Source: Nitriliruptorales bacterium
Lineage (GTDB): Bacteria; Actinomycetota; Nitriliruptoria; Euzebyales; Egibacteraceae
Assembly (NCBI GenBank): GCA_007119305.1
Contig: SKPY01000504.1
Coordinates: 1 to 16,289 of the forward strand
Direction: 5' to 3'
Length of the DNA: 16,289 bases
In this document: positions 5,745-12,763 of the stretch, in pieces
Position numbering within the stretch: the stretch's first letter is position 1
Layout: the number at the start of each line of letters is the position of its first letter
Made by a program: the position numbers and the translations under genes
The notes under the pieces: model-generated
The model's database searches: none
What the model was told of the DNA's origin: nothing
What the model saw: the letters and a program-made list of their open reading frames with translations, nothing else

Positions 5745-6866
5745 CTAGCGGTCTGGGTCGTCCGGGTCGCCCTCGGCCGGGCTCCAGGCCTCTGCGAGCG
5801 CCTCCGGGAGCCCCCAGTGCCCGAGGGGCGTGAGACGGTCGTCGGGGCCCACGACCCCGAGGGCGCGCCACAGGTCGATGATGACCTCGAGCCCGGCGAG
5901 CATCGTCTCCTCGCCCTCCGCGGACAGCTGGTCCTCCTCGACCTCCGGGCAGCGGGCGATCGCCTCGAGGACGGTGGCGGGGGTCACGACCGCGCCCGGG
6001 CCGGCGCGGACGAGCTCGATCACGGCACCGGCCCAGTCCGCGGGCTCCAGCGCCGCCCAGGCGCCCGCGCGGTCCGCGTCGAGCGGCACGCCTTCCAGCG
6101 GGGCGACCACGCCCGCAGCCAGGGCGACCCACAGCACCTCGTCATCGTCGGGCGGGTTCGTGGGGTCGACGTCGGCGGCGGCCCACAGCACCTGCGCGGT
6201 CCAGCTGTCGTCCCGGGTGCGCAGCCGCGCGGTCGCCTCAGCGAGCGCGTCCGCGTCCGGCCTGCGCTCGATGGCGGTGATGGCGTCAGCGACGATCTCC
6301 CAGGAGCTCGCCTCCGCGGCCTCCCAATCGTCCAGGTCGTCGAGCAGGTCCTCGTCCAACGCTGCGGCGCCCTCATCCTCGCCGGGTTCGAGCGGCAGGA
6401 CGTCCCAGCCCGCCTCGTCCTCGCCACCGTCGTCCTCGGACAGCCTGCCGTACTGGTCGGGCAGCAGGCCCCAGCCGAAGACGGGCACCGGCAGGTCCGG
6501 CTCCTCACCGGCCACCGCGAAGGGATCGACGCCGATCGCCTCGACGTTGCAGTCGTGCGTCCAGCCCTCGCCGATGTCGAACAGGTACGCAAAGCGCGCA
6601 CCGGTGCGCAGTCCCACCTCGCCGAGGGTCACCTCGTCGCTGCTCTCGGCATCCGAGCCGTCCGTGTCCGACATGAGCAGCCGGCCCTCGACCTCGAACT
6701 GGTGCACGGGCGTGAGATCCCAGCGCCCGAACGCGGTGTCGATCGCCTCAGCCAGGTCGGCGAAGGCGTGGTCGGCGTGCGCGAGGAGCACGCGACCCGG
6801 GGGTTGTGGGAGGGGGTCGTCCGCCTGCCGGCTCAGCACCACCCGGATCGTCATCCAATCAGTCAC
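5745..6866 (-). CDS. Plasmid pRiA4b ORF-3 family protein with an added C-terminal domain
   Basis: A 373-residue, strongly acidic protein. Residues 1-145 match the pRiA4b ORF-3-like (IS1096 TnpR passenger) domain: MTIRVVLSR, a helix FADLAEAIDTAFGRWD, HQFEVEG, and the signature FAYLFDIGEGWTHDCNVEAI (92-111). The usual PPEDxGG end is degenerate (LLPDQYGRLSEDDGG). An acidic linker (145-190) leads to a helical C-terminal domain that ends in IDLWRALGVV...RLTPLGHWGLPEALAEAW, resembling a winged-helix-like element. Function is unknown; the family often occurs on plasmids and transposons, but I see no mobile element here. The start is GTG 6866 or ATG 6854. The gene is divergent from the Nudix gene across a long inverted repeat. 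Confidence 0.8.
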   Translation of the reverse strand: MTDWMTIRVVLSRQADDPLPQPPGRVLLAHADHAFADLAEAIDTAFGRWDLTPVHQFEVEGRLLMSDTDGSDAESSDEVTLGEVGLRTGARFAYLFDIGEGWTHDCNVEAIGVDPFAVAGEEPDLPVPVFGWGLLPDQYGRLSEDDGGEDEAGWDVLPLEPGEDEGAAALDEDLLDDLDDWEAAEASSWEIVADAITAIERRPDADALAEATARLRTRDDSWTAQVLWAAADVDPTNPPDDDEVLWVALAAGVVAPLEGVPLDADRAGAWAALEPADWAGAVIELVRAGPGAVVTPATVLEAIARCPEVEEDQLSAEGEETMLAGLEVIIDLWRALGVVGPDDRLTPLGHWGLPEALAEAWSPAEGDPDDPDR

Positions 6867-6901
6867 GTCGCACGTCCTCGATCACGGGCCCCGGATCGCT
6901 C

Positions 6902-6934
6902 TGGCTGGGACGGTCGTCGCGATCGTCCCAGCCA
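6902..6934. repeat. 33-bp near-perfect inverted repeat between divergent genes
   Basis: The arms TGGCTGGGACG (6902-6912) and CGTCCCAGCCA (6924-6934) are exact reverse complements. The pairing continues inward through a G-T position and three more base pairs to a TCG loop, so 14 of 15 pairs are Watson-Crick. It lies in the 128-bp gap between the pRiA4b ORF-3-like gene (start 6866, minus) and the Nudix gene (start 6995, plus). Its right arm covers the place where the -35 of the Nudix promoter would be, so an operator is the simplest reading. As RNA it would be a very stable hairpin in any leader that crosses it. Confidence 0.75.
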
Positions 6935-6941
6935 AACGCGG

Positions 6942-6947
6942 TACCGT
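6942..6947 (+). promoter_or_regulatory. Candidate -10 of the Nudix operon
   Basis: TACCGT fits TANNNT. The -35 position falls inside the right arm of the inverted repeat at 6902-6934, with no recognisable hexamer. A predicted start near 6954 leaves a leader of about 40 nt, with GAGAGG at about 6984-6989 as the Shine-Dalgarno for ATG 6995. Confidence 0.35.
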
Positions 6948-6994
6948 ACCCCACCCGCAGACTGCGTGCAGGCCATCCGCCACGAGAGGCGCTG

Positions 6995-7408
6995 ATGACG
7001 GTCGAAGCCGCAGGGGCGGTGCTGTGGCGCCACGCTGACGCCGGCGTGGCGGTCGCGCTCGTCCACCGGCCCAAATACGACGACTGGTCCCTGCCCAAGG
7101 GCAAGCTCGACCCGGGGGAGGGGCTGGTCGAAGCCGCGCAGCGGGAGGTCGGTGAGGAGACGGGCCACCAGGCGCGCGTCGGTGCGTATCTCGGCTGCAT
7201 CACCTACCCGGTGCGCTCCGCAGACGGCCGCCTCATCGACAAGGCCGTCCACTACTGGGCCATGGAGGCCGTGAACGGGGCCTTCACCCCGGGCCGGGAA
7301 GTCGATGAGCTGCGCTGGCTGCCGCCCGACGAGGCCGCTGCGTTGCTGTCCTACGCGCGCGACCGCGAGGTGCTCGACCGTTTCGTCACGGGCGGCGGCC
7401 CACGGTGA
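6995..7408 (+). CDS. Nudix hydrolase, MutT1-like, Nudix domain only
   Basis: A 137-residue hydrolase of nucleoside diphosphates linked to another moiety. The Nudix box is complete at residues 36-57: G-x5-E-x7-RE-V-x-EE-x-G, with E51, E54 and E55 as metal ligands. The N-terminus AAGAVLWRHADAG and HRPKYDDWSLPKGKLDPGE closely resemble mycobacterial MutT1, which removes oxidised guanine nucleotides and hydrolyses dinucleoside polyphosphates. MutT1 also has a histidine phosphatase domain, which is absent here, so the substrate may differ. ATG 6995 has GAGAGG upstream and directly precedes the conserved start of the fold; the longer in-frame reading crosses the inverted repeat and is rejected. Its stop overlaps the next gene's GTG (GTGA). 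Confidence 0.92.
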   Translation: MTVEAAGAVLWRHADAGVAVALVHRPKYDDWSLPKGKLDPGEGLVEAAQREVGEETGHQARVGAYLGCITYPVRSADGRLIDKAVHYWAMEAVNGAFTPGREVDELRWLPPDEAAALLSYARDREVLDRFVTGGGPR

Positions 7409-8571
7409 CGCCGGGGTGGTCCGAGGCCAGACTGGGGGCGATGCCGAGCCTGCGCTGGGTGCCCCGTCTGCTCGTGCGCGCCGCTGTGGTCGCGCTGGCG
7501 GGGCTCGCGCTGATCCCGGCGATGGTCAGCCCGGCGCTGGCGCACGGGCGCGGGACCGACGCGACCAACTACGCGAGCCGCATCACCGCAGCGCCCGACC
7601 TCCCGGGCGTGTCGTGGGCGGTGTACGGCGGCGACGAGCTGCTCGAGGTGACCAACGAGACCGACGTCGAGGTCGTCGTGCTGGGCTACGACGGCGAGCC
7701 GTACCTGCGGGTAGGCCCCGACGGAGTCCACGAGAACCGCAGCTCACCCGCCACGTACCTCAACACCGACCAGTACGCGCGCGTCGACGTCCCCCCGCAT
7801 GCGGACGCGAGCGCGCCGCCGGACTGGCAGCGGGTGGCGGGTGGGAGCTCACGAGCCTGGCACGACCACCGCATCCACTTCATGTCGGCGGTGCCGCACC
7901 CGGAGATCGCCGCGGATCCAGACACCGAGCGGATCGTGCCCGGCTTCGACCGGTGGGAGGTGCCGTTCATCTACGACGGGCGCGAGTACGCCGTCGCCGG
8001 TGAGCTGCGCTGGATCCCAGGCCCGGCGCCATGGCCGTGGCTGCTGCTCGCACTGCCGCTCACCCTGCCGGCGCTGCTCGGCCTGCGCACGCAGCCGGTC
8101 GCGACCGTGGCCGAGGACGGCGAGCCGGTGCAGCGCTGGCCGGGCCTCGTCAAGCCGGCGGCGGTCGTGCTGGGTCTCAGCGTGCTCGCCAACACGAGCC
8201 ATCTCGTCGACGACCTCTTCGCGGTACCGCTGCCGTGGTCGATCCTCGCGTTCGCAGCGGGCCAGACCGCCCTGTTCCTCGCGCTCGGGGCCTTCGGGGC
8301 CTGGCGGGCATGGCAGGGCGGCGACGGAGCGTTCACCGCGCTCGGCGTCGGCGCAGGTGCGGTGCTCGTGGGCCAGGGGCTGCTGCTCCTGCCCGTGCTG
8401 ACGGCGTCGCAGCTCGCGAGCCTCCTGCCGGACACGGCGGTGCGGCTGATCGTGGCGGCCAGCATCGTGCAGGCGCTGCCGGTCGGAGCCGCGGCTGTGA
8501 TCGGAGCCCGGCGGCTGCTGCCCGATGCGGACCACCTCGGCGCCAAGGACGAGCCCGCCGGGACGGGGTGA
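7405..8571 (+). CDS. Secreted-domain membrane protein with possible N-terminal His copper site, paired with CopD
   Basis: A 388-residue membrane protein. A signal peptide ends in SPALA, so signal peptidase would leave His47 (HGRGTD) as the mature N-terminus. An extracytoplasmic beta-rich domain follows (about 47-205) with GEPYLRVGPDGVHENR, SPATYLN and the His cluster WHDHRIH (152-158). After LRWIPGPAPWPW come about five membrane segments (211-365) and a short cytoplasmic tail. Unannotated proteins of this layout occur in other actinobacteria; I recall the family from memory and give it no name. A free N-terminal His plus nearby His residues recalls the CopC/LPMO copper brace. GTG 7405 overlaps the Nudix stop by 4 bases; ATG 7441, with GGGGGC upstream, gives a more usual 34-residue signal peptide. 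It overlaps copD downstream. Confidence 0.8.
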   Translation: MTPGWSEARLGAMPSLRWVPRLLVRAAVVALAGLALIPAMVSPALAHGRGTDATNYASRITAAPDLPGVSWAVYGGDELLEVTNETDVEVVVLGYDGEPYLRVGPDGVHENRSSPATYLNTDQYARVDVPPHADASAPPDWQRVAGGSSRAWHDHRIHFMSAVPHPEIAADPDTERIVPGFDRWEVPFIYDGREYAVAGELRWIPGPAPWPWLLLALPLTLPALLGLRTQPVATVAEDGEPVQRWPGLVKPAAVVLGLSVLANTSHLVDDLFAVPLPWSILAFAAGQTALFLALGAFGAWRAWQGGDGAFTALGVGAGAVLVGQGLLLLPVLTASQLASLLPDTAVRLIVAASIVQALPVGAAAVIGARRLLPDADHLGAKDEPAGTG

Positions 8572-9800
8572 TGGACGCCGCGGCCCTCGACAGCGCGGGT
8601 GCAGGCACGACGGTCGGCCTGTGGCTGGCCCGCTTCGGTGGCCACGCCGCCCTCACGGCCGTGGTGGGGTTCCTGCTCGTGCCAGCGTGGCTCGTGCGCG
8701 AGCAGGGGTCCGCGGCGGGCCTCGAGCCTGCCCGCTTCGGCAGGCTGGCAGCGGCAGCGGCGCTGCTCGCCGCGCTGGCAGGGGTGGCCCTGTTCGTCTT
8801 CAGCCTCTCCAGCGCTGTGGCGCGACCGGTGCCAGAGGCGTTGACCACGGATCTCGTCGCCCGCTTCGCCGCCACCCGCTTCGGCGCCACCACTGCCGTG
8901 CAGGCGCTCGGGCTGCTCGTCGTCGCCGGTCTGGCAGCCTGGGTCAGGGAGCGGCGCAGCGCTGCGGTCGCGCTCGCCGCGGCCTGGCTCGCCGGGCTCG
9001 GCCCCGCATGGTGGGGCCACGCGGGCAGCGCCGAACCGCTCGCCCTCGCGGTCGCCAGCCACTGGGTGCACGTGGTGGCCGCGTCGGCATGGGTGGGGGG
9101 CCTTGCGACCCTCACCCTCTACGTCGCCCGCCGGGACGGGCCGAGGCTTGCCGCGCCGGCCCAGCGGTTCAGCCAGCTGGCCGGCTGGGCCCTCGGGGCC
9201 ATCCTCGTGACGGGGATGGTCAACACGGCGCTGCACGTCGACGCGCCGGTGCAGCTCGTGGACACGACCTGGGGCAGGCTGGCGGTCGGCAAGGCCGTCG
9301 CGCTGGCGGCGCTCGCCGGGGTGGGCTGGTGGCACCGCCGTCGCTGGCTGCCGGCCATCCGGACCGGCGAGGCCGGCAGCCGCCGGGGGTTCCGCCGGCT
9401 GGCCGCCGGCGAGCTCGTCCTGATGGTCGCGGCCTTCGGCCTCGCGACGGGGATGGCCTCGGGCATGCCCGCCGACGTGGAGGCGGCCCTCGCGGTCCAG
9501 TCGCCCACGACCGCGCTGCACGACGGGCAGGTCAACCTCACCCTCGCGCCGGCGCGGCGCGGTTCGAACGAGGTGCACCTGTACGTCTTCGGCCCCGACG
9601 GGGGGCCGCGCGAGGTCGATGACGTGTCCGTCCGCCTCGAGGGCCCCGCGACCGTCGAGCCGCGCCTGTTCGTCGCCGGCGTCGGCCACTACACCAACCC
9701 CGTCGTCGACGTGCCCGAGGCGGGCGACTACCGAGCCGAGATCACCGCGGTGCTCGACGGGCAGCCGCACACCGCGCGCGTCACGTTGACCGTGCGCTGA
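8571..9800 (+). CDS. CopD domain copper resistance/transport protein (YcnJ-like C-terminal part)
   Basis: A 409-residue polytopic membrane protein with about eight hydrophobic segments. The CopD core is at about 155-300: LAVASHWVHVVAASAWVGGL (His164, His167), LVDTTWGRLAVGKAVALAAL, and GWWHRRRWLPAIR, all typical of CopD (PF05425), which takes part in copper uptake or resistance. His150 in WWGHAG is a further possible ligand. The last 90 residues (about 318-409) form a beta-rich, extracytoplasmic domain (VNLTLAPAR, EVHLYVFGPDG, GDYRAEITAVLDGQPHTARVTL) like the YtkA/FixH-type end of YcnJ proteins. A separate CopC is not seen; the preceding gene may fill that role. ATG 8571 overlaps the previous TGA by one base, so the genes are coupled. 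Confidence 0.88.
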   Translation: MDAAALDSAGAGTTVGLWLARFGGHAALTAVVGFLLVPAWLVREQGSAAGLEPARFGRLAAAAALLAALAGVALFVFSLSSAVARPVPEALTTDLVARFAATRFGATTAVQALGLLVVAGLAAWVRERRSAAVALAAAWLAGLGPAWWGHAGSAEPLALAVASHWVHVVAASAWVGGLATLTLYVARRDGPRLAAPAQRFSQLAGWALGAILVTGMVNTALHVDAPVQLVDTTWGRLAVGKAVALAALAGVGWWHRRRWLPAIRTGEAGSRRGFRRLAAGELVLMVAAFGLATGMASGMPADVEAALAVQSPTTALHDGQVNLTLAPARRGSNEVHLYVFGPDGGPREVDDVSVRLEGPATVEPRLFVAGVGHYTNPVVDVPEAGDYRAEITAVLDGQPHTARVTLTVR

Positions 9801-9817
9801 CGTGGCGTCGTCGTCCC

Positions 9818-10213
9818 TCAGTCGCGCCGCCGCAACGGGTGATCCAGCGGCGTCTCGACGATGACCAGCGGCAGACCATCGGGGTCGTGGACGAGCATCT
9901 CCACGAGCCCCCAGGGCTTGCGCTCGGGCGCCTCGGCGATCGGGACCCCCGCCGCCGCCAGCTCTGCGTGCGCGCTCTCGGCGTCAGGGACCTGCAGCCA
10001 CAGCCGGACGCCTGCAGGTCGCGGCGGGGCCGGCGCGGACGCCGGGGTCTCGGTGAGCTCCAGGTAGCCTCCGCCGAGGAAGTACACGATCCCGCGGTGC
10101 GGGGCCTCGCCCCACTCCCGGAAGCGCACGAGCCCGAGCCGGCCCTCGTAGAAGTCCACCGCCGCGTCGAGGTCGGTGGGGCGCAGCAGCACGCGCGCGG
10201 CGAGGACCTGCAC
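9818..10213 (-). CDS. VOC family protein (glyoxalase/bleomycin resistance fold)
   Basis: A 131-residue single-domain VOC protein. The two beta-alpha-beta-beta-beta modules are visible: VLLRPTDLDAAVDFYEGRLGLVRF with GIVYFLGGGYLELTET, then VRLWLQVPDAESAHAELAAAGVPI with LVEMLVHDPDGLPLVIVET. The Glu in YLELTE and the late Glu in VIVET are in usual metal-ligand positions; the first-module ligand is less clear. VOC proteins include lyases, dioxygenases and resistance proteins, and the sequence does not separate these. GTG 10213 lies 3 bases after the stop of the GNAT gene, so the two are probably translated together. It converges with the copD gene, 17 bases away, with no hairpin between. Confidence 0.85.
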   Translation of the reverse strand: MQVLAARVLLRPTDLDAAVDFYEGRLGLVRFREWGEAPHRGIVYFLGGGYLELTETPASAPAPPRPAGVRLWLQVPDAESAHAELAAAGVPIAEAPERKPWGLVEMLVHDPDGLPLVIVETPLDHPLRRRD

Positions 10214-10216
10214 GGG

Positions 10217-10732
10217 TCAGTCCAGGTCGCGCTCGAGCAGATCCATGAGCAGGCAGTCCTGCCACTCCCCGTCGGGGTTGCGCTCGTAGGAGCGCATGAC
10301 GCCGACCTCTCTGAAGCCCACCCGCTTGTACGTGCGGATCGCCTTCTCGTTCGCAGCCGCCGGGTCGATGGCGAGGCGGTGGTGCCCGCGGTCGTGGATG
10401 AGGTGGCGGGCCAGGGTGCGCACGGCATCGATCCCGAGGCCCTTCCCGTGCCATGCCGGATGCAGGAAGATGTCGATCGATGCGTGCCGGTAGTCGGGCG
10501 AGGGCTCCTCGACGTAGAGGATCGCGCCGATCAGCCCGCCCTCGAGCTCGACCGCGAACACCTTCGTGTCGCGGGCGTCGATGAGCTCCGCGCGGACACG
10601 GTCAGCGTCGTAGCGTGGCCACCATTGCCCCACCTCCGGTTCGGCCAGGATCGACGCGAGGGTGTCCGCGTCGTCTGGTGTGGCTGGGCGCAGCGTGACC
10701 TGGGTTCCGTGCAGCACTGGGTTCACATCCAT
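10217..10732 (-). CDS. GNAT family N-acetyltransferase, AAC(6')-like
   Basis: A 171-residue acyl-CoA-dependent N-acetyltransferase. Early residues VTLRPATPDDADTLASILAEPEVGQWW are typical of the AAC(6')/Acetyltransf_8 group. The acetyl-CoA-binding motif A is IDIFLHPAWHGKGLGIDAV (86-104), with the pyrophosphate loop HGKGLG. NEKAIRTYKRVGFREVGVMRSY (128-149) is motif B. The substrate could be an aminoglycoside-like amine, a siderophore or a peptide; resistance should not be assumed. Start: GGAGG is only 4 nt before ATG 10732 and about 8 nt before GTG 10728, so the GTG may be used. The frame also remains open upstream with codon use like a gene as far as about 10798. The VOC gene follows after 3 bases. 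Confidence 0.87.
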   Translation of the reverse strand: MDVNPVLHGTQVTLRPATPDDADTLASILAEPEVGQWWPRYDADRVRAELIDARDTKVFAVELEGGLIGAILYVEEPSPDYRHASIDIFLHPAWHGKGLGIDAVRTLARHLIHDRGHHRLAIDPAAANEKAIRTYKRVGFREVGVMRSYERNPDGEWQDCLLMDLLERDLD

Positions 10733-10844
10733 CCCCTCCGGGGTGCCATGGTGCCAGATCGGCTCCGGGTTGGCCGGATCGAACAGCCAAGGCTCGTGTC
10801 GTCGTGTCCGCGGCACGGGCGCCACGGTCGGCACACTGGGGGGC

Positions 10845-11438
10845 ATGTTGCGCGCCCTGTGCCTCGACCTGATGGGCACACTCGTGACCGACCCGTACCG
10901 GGAGGCGGTACGTGCCGCGACCGGCCTCGACCTCGAGGACCTCGCGCAGCTCAAGAACCCCGACGCCTGGCCGGCCTTCGAGGCGGCAGCCATCGACGAG
11001 GACGAGTACGCGCGGCGGTTCTTCACCGACTCGACCTCAGAGCATACGTTCGATCTCCAGGCGTTTCACCGGGTCCGCCGCGCCGGGTACCGCTTCCTGC
11101 CGGGCATGGAGGCGCTGCTCGACGACACTGCGGGGCGCTGCGAGCGCTACGTGGCCAGCAACTACCCCGTCTGGGTCGAGGAGCTCGCGACGCGCTTCCG
11201 GCTGCGGGAGCGCACAGAGGGCGTGTGGGCGAGCTACCACCTCGGTGTCCGCAAGCCGCGCGCGGCCTTCTACCTGCGCCTGCTGGCACGGATCGACCGG
11301 ACGCCCGGTGAGTGCCTCTTCGTCGACGACAGCGCCGACAACTGCGCCGGCGCGGAGGCCGTCGGCATGCGCGCCCACCTGTTCGTCGACGCCGACGATC
11401 TCCGGGCGCGGCTGCGCGCCGAGGGGCTGACCGTCTAG
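10845..11438 (+). CDS. HAD superfamily hydrolase-like protein with DxM motif I
   Basis: A 197-residue protein of the HAD fold. Motif I is LDLMGTLV (residues 7-14): the nucleophile Asp8 is present but the second Asp, the general acid/base of phosphatases, is Met10. Motif II is ASNY with Ser105. Motif III Lys is K137 in GVRKPR. Motif IV is FVDDSADN with D161 and D162. The cap is small and helical (about 20-85). A DxMGT form is known from a group of HAD proteins in plants, cyanobacteria and actinobacteria without clear activity. The lack of the acid/base argues against a classical phosphatase. ATG 10845 has GGGGGG just upstream. It lies 98 bases before pgsB in the same direction, and may or may not share its transcript. 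Confidence 0.88.
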   Translation: MLRALCLDLMGTLVTDPYREAVRAATGLDLEDLAQLKNPDAWPAFEAAAIDEDEYARRFFTDSTSEHTFDLQAFHRVRRAGYRFLPGMEALLDDTAGRCERYVASNYPVWVEELATRFRLRERTEGVWASYHLGVRKPRAAFYLRLLARIDRTPGECLFVDDSADNCAGAEAVGMRAHLFVDADDLRARLRAEGLTV

Positions 11439-11536
11439 GGGCGCGGCGCGGGCGGGCAGCGACGCGGGGGGATTAGGCAGGACGGCTCGGGGCAACCCTT
11501 GCTCGCACGCGCCCCCGGAACCGACAAGCGATAGCC

Positions 11537-12763
11537 ATGGACGCCCCCCTCATCGACCTCGGCACGTCCGACGACGTCGTGCTGCTCGTTGGGCTGGCCG
11601 TCGTCACGGTCATGGGCATCGCCGGGGTCGTGGAGCGCACGCGGCATCAGCGCAACCTCGCGCGCCTGCCGCTGCGCATCAGCGTCAACGGCAGCCGCGG
11701 GAAGTCCACCGTGACCCGGCTGCTCGCCGGGGCGCTCGCCGCGGGCGACTACCGGCCGCTCGCGAAGACGACCGGCACGGAGCCACGGCTCTTGCACGCC
11801 TGGTCGGGGGAGGAGGAACCCGTCCACCGGCGCCCCGAGGGGCCCAACATCGGCGAGCAGCGAGCGGTCATGCGGGCGGCGGTGCACCACGGCGCCGACA
11901 GCGTCGTCGTCGAGTGCATGGCGGTCACCCCCGAGTACCAGGCGACGTTCCACGAGGATCTGCTCGGCGCGAACGTGCTGCTCATCACGAGCGTCCTCGC
12001 GGACCATCTCGACGTGATGGGGCCGACGACGGCCGACGCGGCCGGGGTCTTCGCCGCCACGGTGCCCGAGGACGGCATCGTCGTGGTGGCACCGGGGCCC
12101 TACGTGGAGCGCTTCCGGTCCACCGCCGAGGAGCGTGGCGCCACCTTCCTCCTCGCCGACCCGGAGCTCGTGGAACCCGACGAGCTGCGCACCTTCGACC
12201 ACCTCGTGTTCGCCGAGCACCTCGCCCTCGCGCTCGCGCTCTGCGACCACCTCGGGGTCCCCCGAGAGCAGGCGCTGGCGGGGATGCGTGCGGCGCCGCC
12301 GGACCCGTTCGCGACCCGCCTGCTGCCGGTCGGTGACCGCAGCGCGCCTGCGCTGTTCGTCAACGCGTTCCCCGCAAACGACCCCACCTCGACGCTTGCG
12401 ATCTGGGAGCACGTCCGTGAGCGCGACTACCCCGCCGAGAAGCTCGTGGTGATCATGAACTGCCGCGGTGATCGCCTCCCGCGGACCCAGCAGTTCGCGT
12501 CCGAGGTCCTGCCCAAGCTGCCGATCGACACGCTCGTGGTCGTCGGCGAGGAGACGCAGGCGGTGGTGCGCGCCGTCGAGGAGGGCGCGATCGAGCTGCG
12601 TGAGCTCCGTGACGCCACCGGCGAGCCGCCCCACGACACCGTGGCCGCTCTCGACGATGAGCTGCACGACCGGGTGGTGCTCGGCGTCGGCAACCTGCAC
12701 GGGGCCGGTCTCGGCATCGTCGAAGCCTTCGAAGACCGGCGGGTCGAGGAGGGAGGACCGTAG
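11537..12763 (+). CDS. pgsB: Poly-gamma-glutamate synthase PgsB/CapB (ATP-dependent ligase subunit)
   Basis: A 408-residue Mur-ligase-like enzyme that activates glutamate with ATP and extends poly-gamma-glutamate at the membrane with PgsC. A membrane segment is at residues about 14-31. The P-loop VNGSRGKST (50-58) supplies Lys56 and Ser57. Later blocks GPNIGEQRAVM, VVVECMAVTPEYQ and LITSVLADHLDVMGPTTADAA match CapB of Bacillus. A C-terminal part with EKLVVIMNCRGDRLPRTQQFA and GNLHGAGLGIVEAFE completes the usual length (about 390-400). ATG 11537 fits the family N-terminus, but no strong Shine-Dalgarno is visible before it. The stop TAG abuts the ATG of pgsC with no gap. It leads a four-gene operon. 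Confidence 0.95.
   Translation: MDAPLIDLGTSDDVVLLVGLAVVTVMGIAGVVERTRHQRNLARLPLRISVNGSRGKSTVTRLLAGALAAGDYRPLAKTTGTEPRLLHAWSGEEEPVHRRPEGPNIGEQRAVMRAAVHHGADSVVVECMAVTPEYQATFHEDLLGANVLLITSVLADHLDVMGPTTADAAGVFAATVPEDGIVVVAPGPYVERFRSTAEERGATFLLADPELVEPDELRTFDHLVFAEHLALALALCDHLGVPREQALAGMRAAPPDPFATRLLPVGDRSAPALFVNAFPANDPTSTLAIWEHVRERDYPAEKLVVIMNCRGDRLPRTQQFASEVLPKLPIDTLVVVGEETQAVVRAVEEGAIELRELRDATGEPPHDTVAALDDELHDRVVLGVGNLHGAGLGIVEAFEDRRVEEGGP

Noticed and set aside
5745..6866. Insertion sequence or transposon around the pRiA4b ORF-3-like gene
   Set aside because: No transposase, terminal inverted repeats or target-site duplication are visible. The long inverted repeat nearby is a single hairpin, not a pair of element ends.
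11438..11515. 8-bp inverted repeat GGGGCGCG/CGCGCCCC between the HAD gene and pgsB
   Set aside because: The arms are over 60 bases apart and made only of G and C, so chance is likely in such DNA.
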